Shown in pieces: positions 24,554 through 33,398 of a DNA stretch of 64,000 nt. The translations under genes and the position numbers were made by a program. The stretch's first letter is position 1. Each line of letters opens with the position of its first letter. The notes beneath the pieces are model-generated. The model searched no databases and was not told the DNA's origin. It saw nothing but the letters and a program-made list of their open reading frames with translations. The DNA comes from Verrucomicrobiota bacterium. Lineage in GTDB: Bacteria; Verrucomicrobiota; Kiritimatiellia; CAIQIC01. Where the stretch lies: positions 1-64,000 of the forward strand of contig SCQF01000048.1 in NCBI GenBank assembly GCA_004321905.1. The letters run 5' to 3'.

Positions 24554-26997
24554 TTCCGGGACGCTTTCCTTGTGGGCACCGGCGCAAGCGCGGCGAGCAC
24601 CGCGGCATCCATTTTTTGGACAAACGTGAACTTCATCGCCCGGCGCACCTCCGGCGGAATGTCCCGAAGATTCCGGCGATTGTTCACCGGCAGCAGCACG
24701 CGCTTGATACCGGCGCGACTGGCGGCCAACACTTTTTCTTTGATGCCGCCGACCGGCAAAACTTTGCCACGGAGCGTGATTTCGCCGGTCATCGCCACAT
24801 CCGACGCCACCGAACGTTTCGTCAACAGCGACACCAGCGCCGTGATCAGCGCCAGCCCTGCCGAGGGACCATCCTTCGGCGTCGCGCCGGCGGGGACGTG
24901 GATATGAAAATCGGCGTTCTTCGTCGCATCCGCCGGCAGACCGAATTTTACGGCGTTGGCGCGCACATAGCTGAGCGCCGCCTGCGCGGATTCTTTCATC
25001 ACGTCGCCCAGTGAACCGGTCAGAATGAGATTGCCCTTGCCGGGCATCTGCGAGGCTTCGATGAACAGAATGTCGCCGCCGGCCGGCGTCCACGCGAGAC
25101 CGGTGGCCACGCCGGGGGCGGTGGTCCGTTCGGCAATTTCCAAATCGAATCTTTTGGGGCCCAGCAAATTCGGCACTTCGTCGGCGGTAATCCGCACCCG
25201 CGTACTCCGGCCTTCGGCGATTTTCCGTGCGGCCTTGCGGCACAACGACGCGATTTCCAAATCCAGCGCGCGCACCCCCGCTTCACGCGTGTAATCGCTG
25301 ATGACCCGTTCGAGCGCGCCGGTGGCCAGACTAACCTGGGTTTTCTTCAGGCCATGCGCCGCCACCTGGCGCGGCACGAGATATTTTTCCGCGATGTGCC
25401 GCTTCTCCAGTTGCGTATAACCGGAAAGCTCCAGGATTTCCATGCGATCGCGCAGGGCCGGCTGGATCGTGTCGAGCAGGTTGCCGGTGGTGATGAACAA
25501 TACGCGCGATAAATCAAACGGCTGATTCAGATAAAGATCGGTGAAGGTGCTGTTCTGTTCGGGATCAAGCACTTCAAGCAGCGCCGAGGAAGGGTCGCCA
25601 CGAAAGTCCTGGCCGACCTTGTCAATTTCGTCGAGCATGAAGACGGGATTGCGGCTGCCCACCTTGCGCAAGCCTTGAATGATGCGGCCCGGCATCGCGC
25701 CGATATAGGTGCGGCGATGACCGCGAATTTCGGCTTCGTCGTGCATCCCGCCGAGCGACATGCGGACAAACTTGCGACCCAACGCGCGTGCAATGCTCTG
25801 ACCGAGCGAGGTTTTGCCGACGCCCGGCGGCCCAACGAAACACAAAATCGGCCCCTTCAAATCGCGCTTGAGCTTGAGGACGCTAAGATATTCGAGGATA
25901 CGCTCCTTGATGGGCTTGAGGTCATAGTGGTCTTCATCGAGGATGCGGCGCGCGGCGGTGATGTCGAGCTTGTCCTCGGTCGTCACCGCCCACGGCAATT
26001 CGGTGAGCCAGTCAAGATAGGTGCGCGCCACCGTGTACTCCGGCGAAGCCGAGGGGATGGATTGCAGGCGCTCCTTTTCCTTTTTCGCCGCCGCCTCGAT
26101 CTCGGCAGGCATCTTGGCGCGCGCGATCTTCTCGTCCAAATCCTTGAGTTCAGCTTGCTGCTGATCCTGCTCGCCGAGCTCCTTCTTGATGGTCTTCATC
26201 TGCTCGCGCAGGAAATACTCGCGCTGATTCTTGGTGAACGTCTCGGTGACCTTCTGCTGGATCTCCGTACCGAGCCGCAGGATCGCCAACTCGCGGGTCA
26301 GCAGCGGATTCAGCCGCAACAGCCGTTCGCGCGGCTTGGTCTCCTCCAGCAACGCCTGCCGCTCTTCGATCGGCATATTCAAATGCGCGGCGATGGCGTC
26401 GGCCAATTTGCCCGGCTCGTCGAGGTTGAAAATGGCAATCTTCAACTCCTCCGGCAACGTCGGCGAAAGCGAGATGATTTCCTGAAAACGCTGCGAGCAG
26501 TTCCGCATCAGCGCCTCGGTCTCGACGCCCGCCTCCACCTCGTCCGTCATGGCTGCATACTTGGCTGTCAGATATTTCGGATGGGTTTCATAGGGCCCGA
26601 TCCGCACCCGACCAACGCCCTGCGCCAAAATACGGATGGTCTCATCCGGGAACTTGAGCATCTTGAGCACCCGCGCCAGACAACCAACGCCATGGAGGTC
26701 GTCGTGCGTCACCACATCATCCTTCAACTGACTGTTGCGCTGGAGAACAGCCAACAACATCCGATCGCCCGCGACGACGTCATCCACCAGCCGGGTGGAA
26801 CGCTGAGTCTGAATCACCAGCGGCATGACCATGCCCGGAAAGAGCACGACGTCGCTGAGCGGCAAGACCGGCGAGACCCCGACACTCCGTTTGGCTCCGA
26901 TAGCCGACGCGCTTCCCGTGGCTTCCGGCACTTCCATGCCGACCGGCTCCGCGGGGAGCAACATCGGCGTCATTCCTTTGAAGATAAAATCGTTCAT
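24550..26997 (-). CDS. lon: ATP-dependent protease Lon
   Basis: An 815-aa LonA protease, normal length. The N-terminal substrate-binding domain (about 44-240) begins PVLPLSDVVLFPGMVMPL. The AAA+ module has Walker A GPPGVGKTS (389-397) and Walker B FMLDEIDK. The C-terminal peptidase domain has the Ser-Lys dyad, S712 in DGPSAG and K753 in GGIKEK. The start at 26997 overlaps the Hsp20 stop (ATGA), which rules out longer starts. The C-terminal tail ends in a basic TRKASRK. It acts in the cytoplasm, degrading misfolded and regulatory proteins, and the hsp20-lon pairing supports a stress-response operon. Confidence 0.96.
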   Translation of the reverse strand: MNDFIFKGMTPMLLPAEPVGMEVPEATGSASAIGAKRSVGVSPVLPLSDVVLFPGMVMPLVIQTQRSTRLVDDVVAGDRMLLAVLQRNSQLKDDVVTHDDLHGVGCLARVLKMLKFPDETIRILAQGVGRVRIGPYETHPKYLTAKYAAMTDEVEAGVETEALMRNCSQRFQEIISLSPTLPEELKIAIFNLDEPGKLADAIAAHLNMPIEERQALLEETKPRERLLRLNPLLTRELAILRLGTEIQQKVTETFTKNQREYFLREQMKTIKKELGEQDQQQAELKDLDEKIARAKMPAEIEAAAKKEKERLQSIPSASPEYTVARTYLDWLTELPWAVTTEDKLDITAARRILDEDHYDLKPIKERILEYLSVLKLKRDLKGPILCFVGPPGVGKTSLGQSIARALGRKFVRMSLGGMHDEAEIRGHRRTYIGAMPGRIIQGLRKVGSRNPVFMLDEIDKVGQDFRGDPSSALLEVLDPEQNSTFTDLYLNQPFDLSRVLFITTGNLLDTIQPALRDRMEILELSGYTQLEKRHIAEKYLVPRQVAAHGLKKTQVSLATGALERVISDYTREAGVRALDLEIASLCRKAARKIAEGRSTRVRITADEVPNLLGPKRFDLEIAERTTAPGVATGLAWTPAGGDILFIEASQMPGKGNLILTGSLGDVMKESAQAALSYVRANAVKFGLPADATKNADFHIHVPAGATPKDGPSAGLALITALVSLLTKRSVASDVAMTGEITLRGKVLPVGGIKEKVLAASRAGIKRVLLPVNNRRNLRDIPPEVRRAMKFTFVQKMDAAVLAALAPVPTRKASRK

Positions 26998-27416
26998 CGG
27001 CAAACCACCACGGTTACGGTCAACGCTGCACTCGGCCGCGTCGCACGCGGCAAAAAAATTTCCAGCACCCCATCCGCCAACTCCGCCACGGCCCGGCGCG
27101 ACGCCACCGCGAACGGCAGCGGCACCACCCGGCGGAACGGCCCATATTCCAATTCCATCTGCCGGAACCGCAAACCCGCCCGGCACGGACTGGGTCGCGT
27201 GCCTTCCACAATCAGGACGCGACCTTCCAATCGCACGCACAGCTCAGCACGCGCGACACCCGCCACTTCCATCCGCACCAACAACCCCCTGGCGCTCTCG
27301 ACGACATCGGTCGGCGGCGTCCAGCAGCCGACCTCGTGCGGCGCGAGCATCGCCCCGGAAAGTCCACATTGCTTCCGGTGTAACGCACTCCATTGCGCCA
27401 GCAAATTTGTGGTCAT
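26994..27416 (-). CDS. Small heat-shock protein (Hsp20/alpha-crystallin type)
   Basis: A 140-aa protein with the alpha-crystallin sandwich: TPPTDVVESARGLLVRMEVAGVARAELCVRLEGRVLIVEGTR, then FRQMELEYGPFRRVVPLPFAV and VAELADGVLEIFLPRA. These match the Hsp20 pattern of substrate-binding strands and the C-terminal I/L-x-I/L. The start at 27416 (MTTNLLAQW) has a GGAG site, and an ATG nine codons upstream is less likely. It holds aggregating proteins for refolding or for Lon, whose start overlaps its stop. Confidence 0.85.
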   Translation of the reverse strand: MTTNLLAQWSALHRKQCGLSGAMLAPHEVGCWTPPTDVVESARGLLVRMEVAGVARAELCVRLEGRVLIVEGTRPSPCRAGLRFRQMELEYGPFRRVVPLPFAVASRRAVAELADGVLEIFLPRATRPSAALTVTVVVCR

Positions 27417-27442
27417 ACGACGGCTCCACTTGACTAGGCCCA

Positions 27443-27471
27443 TTGATACTCCAAACCGCCGCCGTGCTCAA
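27443..27471 (-). promoter_or_regulatory. Candidate promoter of the hsp20-lon operon
   Basis: On the minus strand TTGAGC (27471-27466) and TATCAA (27448-27443) are separated by exactly 17 bp, about 27 bp upstream of the Hsp20 start. No CIRCE or sigma-32-like element is visible. Confidence 0.4.
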
Positions 27472-27478
27472 GCGCAGC

Positions 27479-27498
27479 TTTTCCAAGGCTTGGAAAAA
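27479..27498. repeat. Single TTCCAA palindrome in a divergent intergenic region
   Basis: TTTTCCAAGGCTTGGAAAAA between hsp20 (minus) and the hypothetical gene at 27560 (plus), just upstream of the proposed hsp20 -35 box. Confidence 0.9.
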
Positions 27499-27559
27499 TT
27501 GCGCCCGACGTTGCGCCGCACCGCCGCATCTGCTAGATTTTCTGCGGCATGGTAAAGTC

Positions 27560-28135
27560 ATGAAAGACCATTCCCATCTGAATGTGAACCGGCCCGTGCA
27601 CTTGGCGCGCCGCGACGCGTATTATGAATACGCCGTCGAGTTGCTTAACCGCCCAATGCACGGCATGGACTTGCGGGAGCGCATCCGCCATGCCGAACGG
27701 GCAGCGGCGCTATTCAAAACGGCGTCCCAACATGCGCGTTTTGCGAGCCGCTCGCCGCAGGCCGGGCCGAACGAGCGGGATTTTCTCCGCTTCCTGCAAC
27801 TCATCATTGACCAAGTGGAATCGCTGCTGGCGATGAATCAGCAGCAGACGCATTTCGTATTGGAAGAATGTTTTCTAGGCCGCTTCCTACAGGCGCAGCC
27901 GGAACAGTTGCAACTGCTGCCGGGGCATTACCAGCGTCGCGCGGAGGATATTCAAGACGGCTTATGTCACCTGCTGCAACTTGCTTATCCACCTCATCAC
28001 GAGCTGTATGAGGCGAATTTGCAAAGTCTGAACGAATCCGAGCGCGTCCGCTATAGTCAAGCCTACGCCTGTTTCCGCGAAGATCTCACCCGCTCCGATC
28101 TGGAGCAGGTCAAGTCCGTCCAAACTTCCGGTTGA
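27560..28135 (+). CDS. Conserved-looking hypothetical protein
   Basis: A 191-aa soluble, helical protein that I do not recognise. It is rich in Leu, Gln and Arg, with HAERAAALFKTASQHARF and several amphipathic helices. There is no signal peptide, membrane segment or Cys cluster. The start at 27560 (MKDHSHLNVNRPVHL) is chosen over a longer frame because the upstream part only translates a palindrome (SFSKAWK). A TTGCGC-17-TAGATT pair lies about 20-50 bp upstream and might be its promoter. The 3' end overlaps the convergent mutL end by 26 bp. Confidence 0.65.
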   Translation: MKDHSHLNVNRPVHLARRDAYYEYAVELLNRPMHGMDLRERIRHAERAAALFKTASQHARFASRSPQAGPNERDFLRFLQLIIDQVESLLAMNQQQTHFVLEECFLGRFLQAQPEQLQLLPGHYQRRAEDIQDGLCHLLQLAYPPHHELYEANLQSLNESERVRYSQAYACFREDLTRSDLEQVKSVQTSG

Positions 28136-29930
28136 GCTCGGGATAGCTGGTAAAAATGATCGTGGGCCGACCGTGCGGGCAGGTGTAGGGCATTTCGGCG
28201 CGCGCCAACGCCACCACCAGTTGTTCAATTTCATCCAATCGCAACACATCATTGGCTTTGACCGCCGCCTTGCACGCTGCTTGTGCCACGGCCTCTTCCG
28301 CCCAGCGCTCTGCACCGCCCCGCGAGCCGCCGCGCGCCAAAGTCTCGGCCACCGCCGAAAGCACAGTCGCTGGAGCCGCGCCGCCCAAACAGGCCGGCAG
28401 CGCATCCACAATGAACGCAGCGCCGCCAAAGTCGGCCACGCCAAAACCCATCTCGCGCAGCAGCGGCAGATTCTCGCGCACCGCTTCCGCCGCGGCAGGC
28501 AGCAAATCCACCGTCTCCGGCGCGAGCAACCCCTGACTCTTGACGGCATGGCTCGTATATTGCCGCAGAAATTGCTCGAAAAGCACACGCTCGTGCGCAG
28601 CGTGCGGGTCCATCAGCACCAGTCCGTCCTCAGTTTCCAGCACCACGTAGAGTCCGCCCACCTGCCCCAACACGCGACACCACAGCCACGGTGCCTTGCT
28701 TGATTCCGGCGATGGTACGGCTGGCCGCGTCTTCGACTGCGTCGTATCGGCTTCCGTCGGCGCGGGTGGAATCATCGGCAAACCCGGAAAGGAGAAAGTC
28801 CGTGGCGCAGGCAAATCGGGGATCAAAAGCCGTGGTGTTTCCTGCGCCGGCGCGTCCGGAGAACGCGCCCTACCATCTGCATTTGTAGGGGAGGCGGTTT
28901 CTCCGAAGCCGCCGCTTCCGTCTGTCATCGCCGCCGCCGGTTGCAACGCGCGCCGGATTGCCTCGATCACGGCATCGCGCACCGGGCCGGGCTGCCGGAA
29001 ACGCACTTCCTTCTTCGTTGGATGGACATTGACGTCTACCTGCTCGGGATCAAGCTCGATGAACAGGAAAAGCGGCGCATGGCGACCCGGCGGCAGCAGC
29101 GTGTGATAGCCCTGGTTGATTGCGTGATAGAGCGCCGGCGCGCTCGCCGGACGTCCGTTGATGAAAATATATTGTTCCGTCCGGTCCTGTCGCGCCACCG
29201 CCGGCAAACCTGCATAACCGCGCACGGCGACATCCGCCGCGTGATAATCCAGCGGACGCAACTGCCGTGCGAGTTCCGCACCGGCCACATCGCGCAGACG
29301 GTCGGCCAGTTCCGCGCCCGCCGCCAGCCGATAAACTTCGCGCCCATCCACCACCAGCCGCCAACCGACTTCGGGATGCGCGAGCGCATAGACCACAAAA
29401 ATCTGCCGGATATGGGAAAGTTCCGTTTGATCGGAACGCAAAAATTTACGGCGCGCCGGCACGTTGAAGAACAATCGGCGCGACTCGATGCGCGTGCCGA
29501 TCGGCGAGCCGACATCTTTCACGTCCACCAACTTGCCGCCGACCATCGTCAGTTCCGTACCGGCTTCGTCCACCATCGCCCGGGTTGTCAGCGTGAAGTG
29601 ACTCACCGCGGCAATCGCCGCCAACGCCTCGCCGCGAAAGCCCAGCGTCGCGATATGTTCGATGTCGTCCACGTCCTCGATCTTGCTGGTCGCATGGCGT
29701 TCGATGGAAAGCAACGCGTCGTCGCGCCCCATGCCACAACCGTTATCCGCCACGGCCACGAGTTGCCGGCCACCGCCGACCGCCTCGACTTCGATCTGCG
29801 TCGCCCCGGCATCCAGCGCATTCTCGACCAGTTCCTTGATGACCGACGCCGGGCGCTCGACGACCTCGCCCGCCGCGATCTTATTGATCACGTGGTCGCT
29901 CAAAACATGAATAGGCCTCGTCTGCGCCAT
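28110..29930 (-). CDS. mutL: DNA mismatch repair protein MutL
   Basis: A 606-aa MutL of the nuclease-bearing kind. The GHKL ATPase N-terminus has IAAGEVVERPASVIKELVENALDAG (motif I), DNGCGM (motif II) and the GFRGEAL (motif III) region. The C-terminal endonuclease motif DPHAAHERVLFE (residues 441-452) fits DxHAxxExxxxE, and CPHGRP (584-589) is the second metal-binding motif. It should therefore nick unmethylated DNA, as expected in bacteria lacking MutH. The Pro-rich linker contains GTAGGG-type repeat DNA (28849-28913) in frame. The start at 29930 is chosen from homology, and the longer frame is palindrome translation (HFPNLGN). The 3' end overlaps the convergent hypothetical gene. Confidence 0.93.
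   Translation of the reverse strand: MAQTRPIHVLSDHVINKIAAGEVVERPASVIKELVENALDAGATQIEVEAVGGGRQLVAVADNGCGMGRDDALLSIERHATSKIEDVDDIEHIATLGFRGEALAAIAAVSHFTLTTRAMVDEAGTELTMVGGKLVDVKDVGSPIGTRIESRRLFFNVPARRKFLRSDQTELSHIRQIFVVYALAHPEVGWRLVVDGREVYRLAAGAELADRLRDVAGAELARQLRPLDYHAADVAVRGYAGLPAVARQDRTEQYIFINGRPASAPALYHAINQGYHTLLPPGRHAPLFLFIELDPEQVDVNVHPTKKEVRFRQPGPVRDAVIEAIRRALQPAAAMTDGSGGFGETASPTNADGRARSPDAPAQETPRLLIPDLPAPRTFSFPGLPMIPPAPTEADTTQSKTRPAVPSPESSKAPWLWCRVLGQVGGLYVVLETEDGLVLMDPHAAHERVLFEQFLRQYTSHAVKSQGLLAPETVDLLPAAAEAVRENLPLLREMGFGVADFGGAAFIVDALPACLGGAAPATVLSAVAETLARGGSRGGAERWAEEAVAQAACKAAVKANDVLRLDEIEQLVVALARAEMPYTCPHGRPTIIFTSYPELNRKFGRT
28849..28913. repeat. Two back-to-back GTAGGG-type repeats in the mutL linker
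   Basis: GGCGCGtccggagaaCGCGCC-ctacc (28849-28874) and GTAGGGGAGGCGGtttctccgaaGCCGCC (28885-28913) are each stem-forming and each carry CCCTAC/GTAGGG at the side facing the other. They are read through in the mutL frame as linker residues GGFGETASP...GRARSPDAP. Confidence 0.6.
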
Positions 29931-29958
29931 GCGCGGGACTCTACCACACGCCACCCGG

Positions 29959-29976
29959 TTTCCAAGGTTTGGAAAA
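29959..29976. repeat. Single TTCCAA palindrome between mutL and the MBL hydrolase
   Basis: TTTCCAAGGTTTGGAAAA, centre 29967, in the 52-bp gap between the MBL-hydrolase stop and the mutL start. No second copy is nearby. Confidence 0.9.
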
Positions 29977-29982
29977 TGATCG

Positions 29983-30765
29983 TCAGGCCGCGTGCCAGAC
30001 ATCGCTGATCTGATTGGGGTAACTCAAACTGACGCGGACGTGGCGATGACCCAGCTTTTCCAGCCGCTGTACGGCGGTTTTCAGCGCAAGTTCGGCGCAG
30101 TTACATTCCGAGCTCAAATGCGCGAGGAAGATATGTTCCAGACCGGGGCCGGCAATGTCCGCAATCAGGTCGGCGGCGTGTTCGTTGGAGAGATGGCCCT
30201 GCCGTCCGAGTATCCGTTGCTTGAGCGACCACGGGCGCTCCGAGTCCTGCAACATCGCCACATCGTGATTGGCCTCCAGCACGATGGCGCGACAGGAGCG
30301 CAGGCGCTCGCGGATGAGGTGCGTGGCGCTGCCCATATCGGTGACCACGCCGACACGCGTGGCACCATCGCCGACAACGAAGCCGACGGGATCGCTCGCA
30401 TCGTGCGGCACACTGAACGGCTCGACGCGCAAGCCGCCGATGGCAAACGGGCTGCCCGTTTGAAAAACGTTCCACGCCAGTTGCTCATTCGCGTCGAGGC
30501 GCAACCCTGCGATGGTGCCGCTATTGGCAAATAGCGGAATTTTGTGGCGGCGGTGCAAGACGCTGACACCGGCGGTGTGATCGCTGTGCTCGTGACTCAA
30601 GCAGATGGCGCGGATGTGCGCCAGCGGACAGCCGACGCTTTCCAGCCGGCGCGTGGTTTCGCGCGCGCTCAACCCGGCATCCACCAGAATGGCCGTCTCG
30701 GCTGAACGCACCAGCGTACAGTTGCCGGAACTACCGCTGGCCAAAACGCAAATTTGCAGACTCAT
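29983..30765 (-). CDS. MBL-fold metallo-hydrolase, WalJ/YycJ type
   Basis: A 260-aa metallo-beta-lactamase-fold protein. ASGSSGNCTLV at the N-terminus, VDAGLS, the metal-binding HEHSDH (H58, H60, D62, H63), VPHDASDPVGF and the late LAHLSSECN are all typical of the WalJ (YycJ) exonuclease-like group. Members have 5'-3' double-stranded exonuclease activity and are implicated in mismatch repair in Firmicutes, so its place directly upstream of mutL is suggestive (inference). It is divergent from bcp. Confidence 0.85.
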   Translation of the reverse strand: MSLQICVLASGSSGNCTLVRSAETAILVDAGLSARETTRRLESVGCPLAHIRAICLSHEHSDHTAGVSVLHRRHKIPLFANSGTIAGLRLDANEQLAWNVFQTGSPFAIGGLRVEPFSVPHDASDPVGFVVGDGATRVGVVTDMGSATHLIRERLRSCRAIVLEANHDVAMLQDSERPWSLKQRILGRQGHLSNEHAADLIADIAGPGLEHIFLAHLSSECNCAELALKTAVQRLEKLGHRHVRVSLSYPNQISDVWHAA

Positions 30766-30886
30766 GCAAGCTCCTGCGCCATCCTACAGCGCGAGGTGAC
30801 TCTAACACGCACACCCCACCCCCGCAATGCAACGAACTGGCGATTGGAACGACGTGCGGTATAGTAAAAAAGAAAAGGAGAAAAGC

Positions 30887-31360
30887 ATGAGCACATTGGA
30901 AGGCAAACAGGCGCCGGACTTCACCCTGGCAGGATCGGACGGGCAGACGTATTCGCTGCGGAAGCTCAACGGCAAGGTGGTGGTTTTATATTTTTACCCC
31001 AAAGACGACACGCCGGGCTGCACCAAGGAAGCCTGCGGATTTCGCGATCGAAATGCAGCGATTGCTGATACCGGCGCCGTGGTGCTGGGCGTCAGCCGCG
31101 ACGGCGGTGATGCACATCGCACCTTCCAGGACAAATACAAATTGCCGTTCGTGCTGCTGACCGATGCCGATGCCGCGGTGCATCGGGCGTATGGCGCGTG
31201 GGGCAAGAAAATATCCTACGGCAAGGAAAGCGAAGGCGTCATTCGCTCGACGGTCATCATCGGTCCCACCGGCCAGGTGCTCAAACATTGGCCCACGATC
31301 AAAAACGCCGAGGAGCACCCCGCCGAAGTGCTGGCGTTTCTGCAGACCCTACTGCCGTGA
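30887..31360 (+). CDS. bcp: Thioredoxin-dependent thiol peroxidase (Bcp/PrxQ)
   Basis: A 157-aa peroxiredoxin of the atypical 2-Cys PrxQ class. The peroxidatic Cys lies in YPKDDTPGCTKEACGF, with the resolving Cys five residues later, and the Trp-rich WGKKISYGKESEGVIRSTVIIGPTG region follows. It reduces hydroperoxides using thioredoxin in the cytoplasm. The start at 30887 has an ideal AAGGAG six bases upstream. A TATAGT box at 30860-30865 could be its -10. It is divergent from the MBL hydrolase. Confidence 0.95.
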   Translation: MSTLEGKQAPDFTLAGSDGQTYSLRKLNGKVVVLYFYPKDDTPGCTKEACGFRDRNAAIADTGAVVLGVSRDGGDAHRTFQDKYKLPFVLLTDADAAVHRAYGAWGKKISYGKESEGVIRSTVIIGPTGQVLKHWPTIKNAEEHPAEVLAFLQTLLP

Positions 31361-31379
31361 CATAAGCACAGCACGCGCT

Positions 31380-31400
31380 GCGGACTGGACAGCCGTCCGC
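31380..31400. repeat. GCGGAC...GTCCGC stem after bcp
   Basis: GCGGAC-tggacagcc-GTCCGC starts 20 bp after the bcp stop and lies 43 bp before the next start. It shares its arms with the stem at 1-17. It may act as a terminator although no T-run follows. Confidence 0.45.
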
Positions 31401-31443
31401 GGCGGGTGCATGATGGTGACGGATTAGCGATGGAGGTGATGCC

Positions 31444-32286
31444 ATGATCAAAAGTATTTTGGTTTGCACCGATGGCTCCGCATACGGTGATACCGCCTGC
31501 GAATACGCCATCCATATCACGCAGCGCCTGAAGGCGCAGTTGGCCGGACTGCATGTGCTGGATTCCCGGATGCTGGAAGGACCGATGCTTTCCGATATTT
31601 CCGGGATGCTCGGTGCACAGCCCTTTAGCACCCAGTTGCAGCAGTTTCGGGAATTGATGGAGGAAAAAGGCGAAAGTGTGCTCCAGGCGTTGGCCGAGCG
31701 CGGCGAGCGTGACGGCTTGGATATCGAGACCCGCGCGCGGATGGGGCATCCCGCGCGCATCATCTTGGAAGAAGAGGTTGGCGAGGAACTCCTGATCCTC
31801 GGCCAAAAGGGCGAACATGCGGAACTGATCGGTGACTTACTCGGCTCCAATGTCGAACGCATCGTACGGCGCTCTTCCAAGCCATGTCTCGTCACACCGG
31901 TGGAATTCCAACCCATCACCAAAATCCTGGCCGCCTTCGACGGCAGCTCGGTGGCGGGTAAAGCCCTGCACGAAGGCATCGAACTGGCTCAGGCGTTGAA
32001 CGTGCCGCTGCTGATCCTCACGGTGCGCGCGCCATCTTCCAATCAATCCGCCGAAGACATCGCTGAAACCGGCATCAAGCTCGCCCGCGCGCATAACTGC
32101 GCCGCGGCACGGTTGGTGGTCGAAGGGCGGCCCTCGGAACAAATCCTCGAAGTCGCGCATCATCACGGCTGCAACCTCATCGTCCTCGGGGCCTACGGTC
32201 ACAGCCTCATCCGCGAATGGATCATCGGCAGCACCACGGCACATTTGATTCATCAAACCGACCTGCCGGTCATGTTGGTGCGGTGA
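31444..32286 (+). CDS. Universal stress protein with tandem Usp domains
   Basis: A 280-aa protein with two UspA folds. The first starts ILVCTDGSAYGDTACEYA and ends LLILGQKGEHAELIGDLLGSNVERIVRRSSKPCLV. The second starts ILAAFDGSSVAGKALHEGIE and ends LIVLGAYGHSLIREWIIGSTTAHLIHQTDLPVMLV. The second half keeps a G-x2-G-x9-G(S/T)-like ATP-binding pattern better than the first. It has a strong GGAGG site. The next gene starts two bases after its stop, so it is co-transcribed with rmuC. Confidence 0.9.
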   Translation: MIKSILVCTDGSAYGDTACEYAIHITQRLKAQLAGLHVLDSRMLEGPMLSDISGMLGAQPFSTQLQQFRELMEEKGESVLQALAERGERDGLDIETRARMGHPARIILEEEVGEELLILGQKGEHAELIGDLLGSNVERIVRRSSKPCLVTPVEFQPITKILAAFDGSSVAGKALHEGIELAQALNVPLLILTVRAPSSNQSAEDIAETGIKLARAHNCAAARLVVEGRPSEQILEVAHHHGCNLIVLGAYGHSLIREWIIGSTTAHLIHQTDLPVMLVR

Positions 32287-32287
32287 C

Positions 32288-33334
32288 ATGGAAGCCGCAC
32301 TGATTATCAGCGCGCTTTTGCTCGGCCTGGCCGGATTCGGCTGGTGGTTGAACGGCAAACTCTCTGTACGACGCGAAGACCAAGCCTTAACGCTGCTCCA
32401 GAACCAAGTGCAGGCCACCGTCGCGCAGGTGGAAAAATTGCGCGACGGCGTCCAGCAAATCGCCGGACAGATGAACTCATCGCTTGCCGAAACGCGCCAG
32501 GCAATGGATACGCGACTCGACAACGCCACGCGCGTCGTCGGCGAGGTTTCCAAGCATCTCGGTCAACTCGATGAATCCGCCAGGCGTATTTTTGATGTTG
32601 GCAAAGACATCGCAGGCTTGCAGGAAATTCTGCGCGCGCCCAAATTGCGCGGTGGCTTGGGTGAGTTGTTCCTCGGCGACTTGCTGGCGCAGATTCTGCC
32701 GCCGGACCACTTCACCCTGCAACACACCTTCCGCAGCAACGAAAAAGTGGACGCCGTCATCCGCCTCAAAGCCGGCCTCGCGCCGGTGGATGCCAAGTTT
32801 CCGCTCGAAAACTTCCAACGTCTGGTGCGTGCCACTGGCGACGATGAAAGAGCTGCTGCCCGGCGCGTGTTCGTTAAAGACGTGCAGACTCACATTGACG
32901 CCATCGCTAAAAAATATATCCGCCCCGACGAAGGCACTTTTGATTTCGCGCTGATGTACATCCCCGCGGAAAACGTCTATTACGAAGTCATCGTCAAGGA
33001 CGACGAGTTCGGCGGTGAAAGCAAGCTCTTCAACTATGCCCTCGCCCGCCGCGTGATCCCTGTCTCGCCCAACAGCTTCTACGCCTATCTGCAAACGATT
33101 CTCCTCGGCCTCAAAGGCCTGCGCGTCGAGGACAGCGCGCGACAAATCATGGGTAATTTGAGCCGGCTACAGAAAGAGTTCGCGACGTTCGGCGAAAGCT
33201 TCCAACTCATCGGCAAACAACTACGCGCCGCGCAAAACAACTTCGACGACGCCGACAAGCGCTTCGGAAAAATCACCAACAAACTCGACCAAATCGCCGC
33301 CGAAACACCCGCCGCGCTGCCGCCGCCGACCTAA
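32288..33334 (+). CDS. rmuC: RmuC-family DNA recombination protein
   Basis: A 348-aa protein. One N-terminal transmembrane helix (residues 5-21) is followed by a long coiled-coil (about 35-115) and the RmuC nuclease-like domain (about 120-325). The domain contains LRGGLGELFLGDLLAQILP, VDAVIRL, APVDAKFPLENFQRL, YIPAENVYYEVI and RRVIPVSPNSFYAYLQTI, all standard family blocks. RmuC limits inversion between short inverted repeats in E. coli, which is a notable partner in a genome full of inverted repeats. Length is at the short end of the family. Confidence 0.93.
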   Translation: MEAALIISALLLGLAGFGWWLNGKLSVRREDQALTLLQNQVQATVAQVEKLRDGVQQIAGQMNSSLAETRQAMDTRLDNATRVVGEVSKHLGQLDESARRIFDVGKDIAGLQEILRAPKLRGGLGELFLGDLLAQILPPDHFTLQHTFRSNEKVDAVIRLKAGLAPVDAKFPLENFQRLVRATGDDERAAARRVFVKDVQTHIDAIAKKYIRPDEGTFDFALMYIPAENVYYEVIVKDDEFGGESKLFNYALARRVIPVSPNSFYAYLQTILLGLKGLRVEDSARQIMGNLSRLQKEFATFGESFQLIGKQLRAAQNNFDDADKRFGKITNKLDQIAAETPAALPPPT

Positions 33335-33398
33335 CTTCGTCGCAATTTTTTGCGCCCTCTGCCTATGTTCGCAGGAGGCGCAAAATTTGTGGCGAAAG
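33335..33398. terminator. Large inverted repeat / terminator after rmuC
   Basis: CTTCGTCGCAATTTTTTGCGCC (left) pairs with GGCGCAAAATTTGTGGCGAAAG (right), with GCCTATGTTCGCAGG in the loop. It starts directly after the rmuC stop, and a palindrome pair follows immediately at 33399. It may terminate rmuC transcription; the length of the arms also fits the long-inverted-repeat class. Confidence 0.65.

Noticed and set aside
25675..27555. Long plus-strand open frame antisense to lon
   Set aside because: A composition shadow of lon and hsp20; the minus-strand proteins carry all family motifs.
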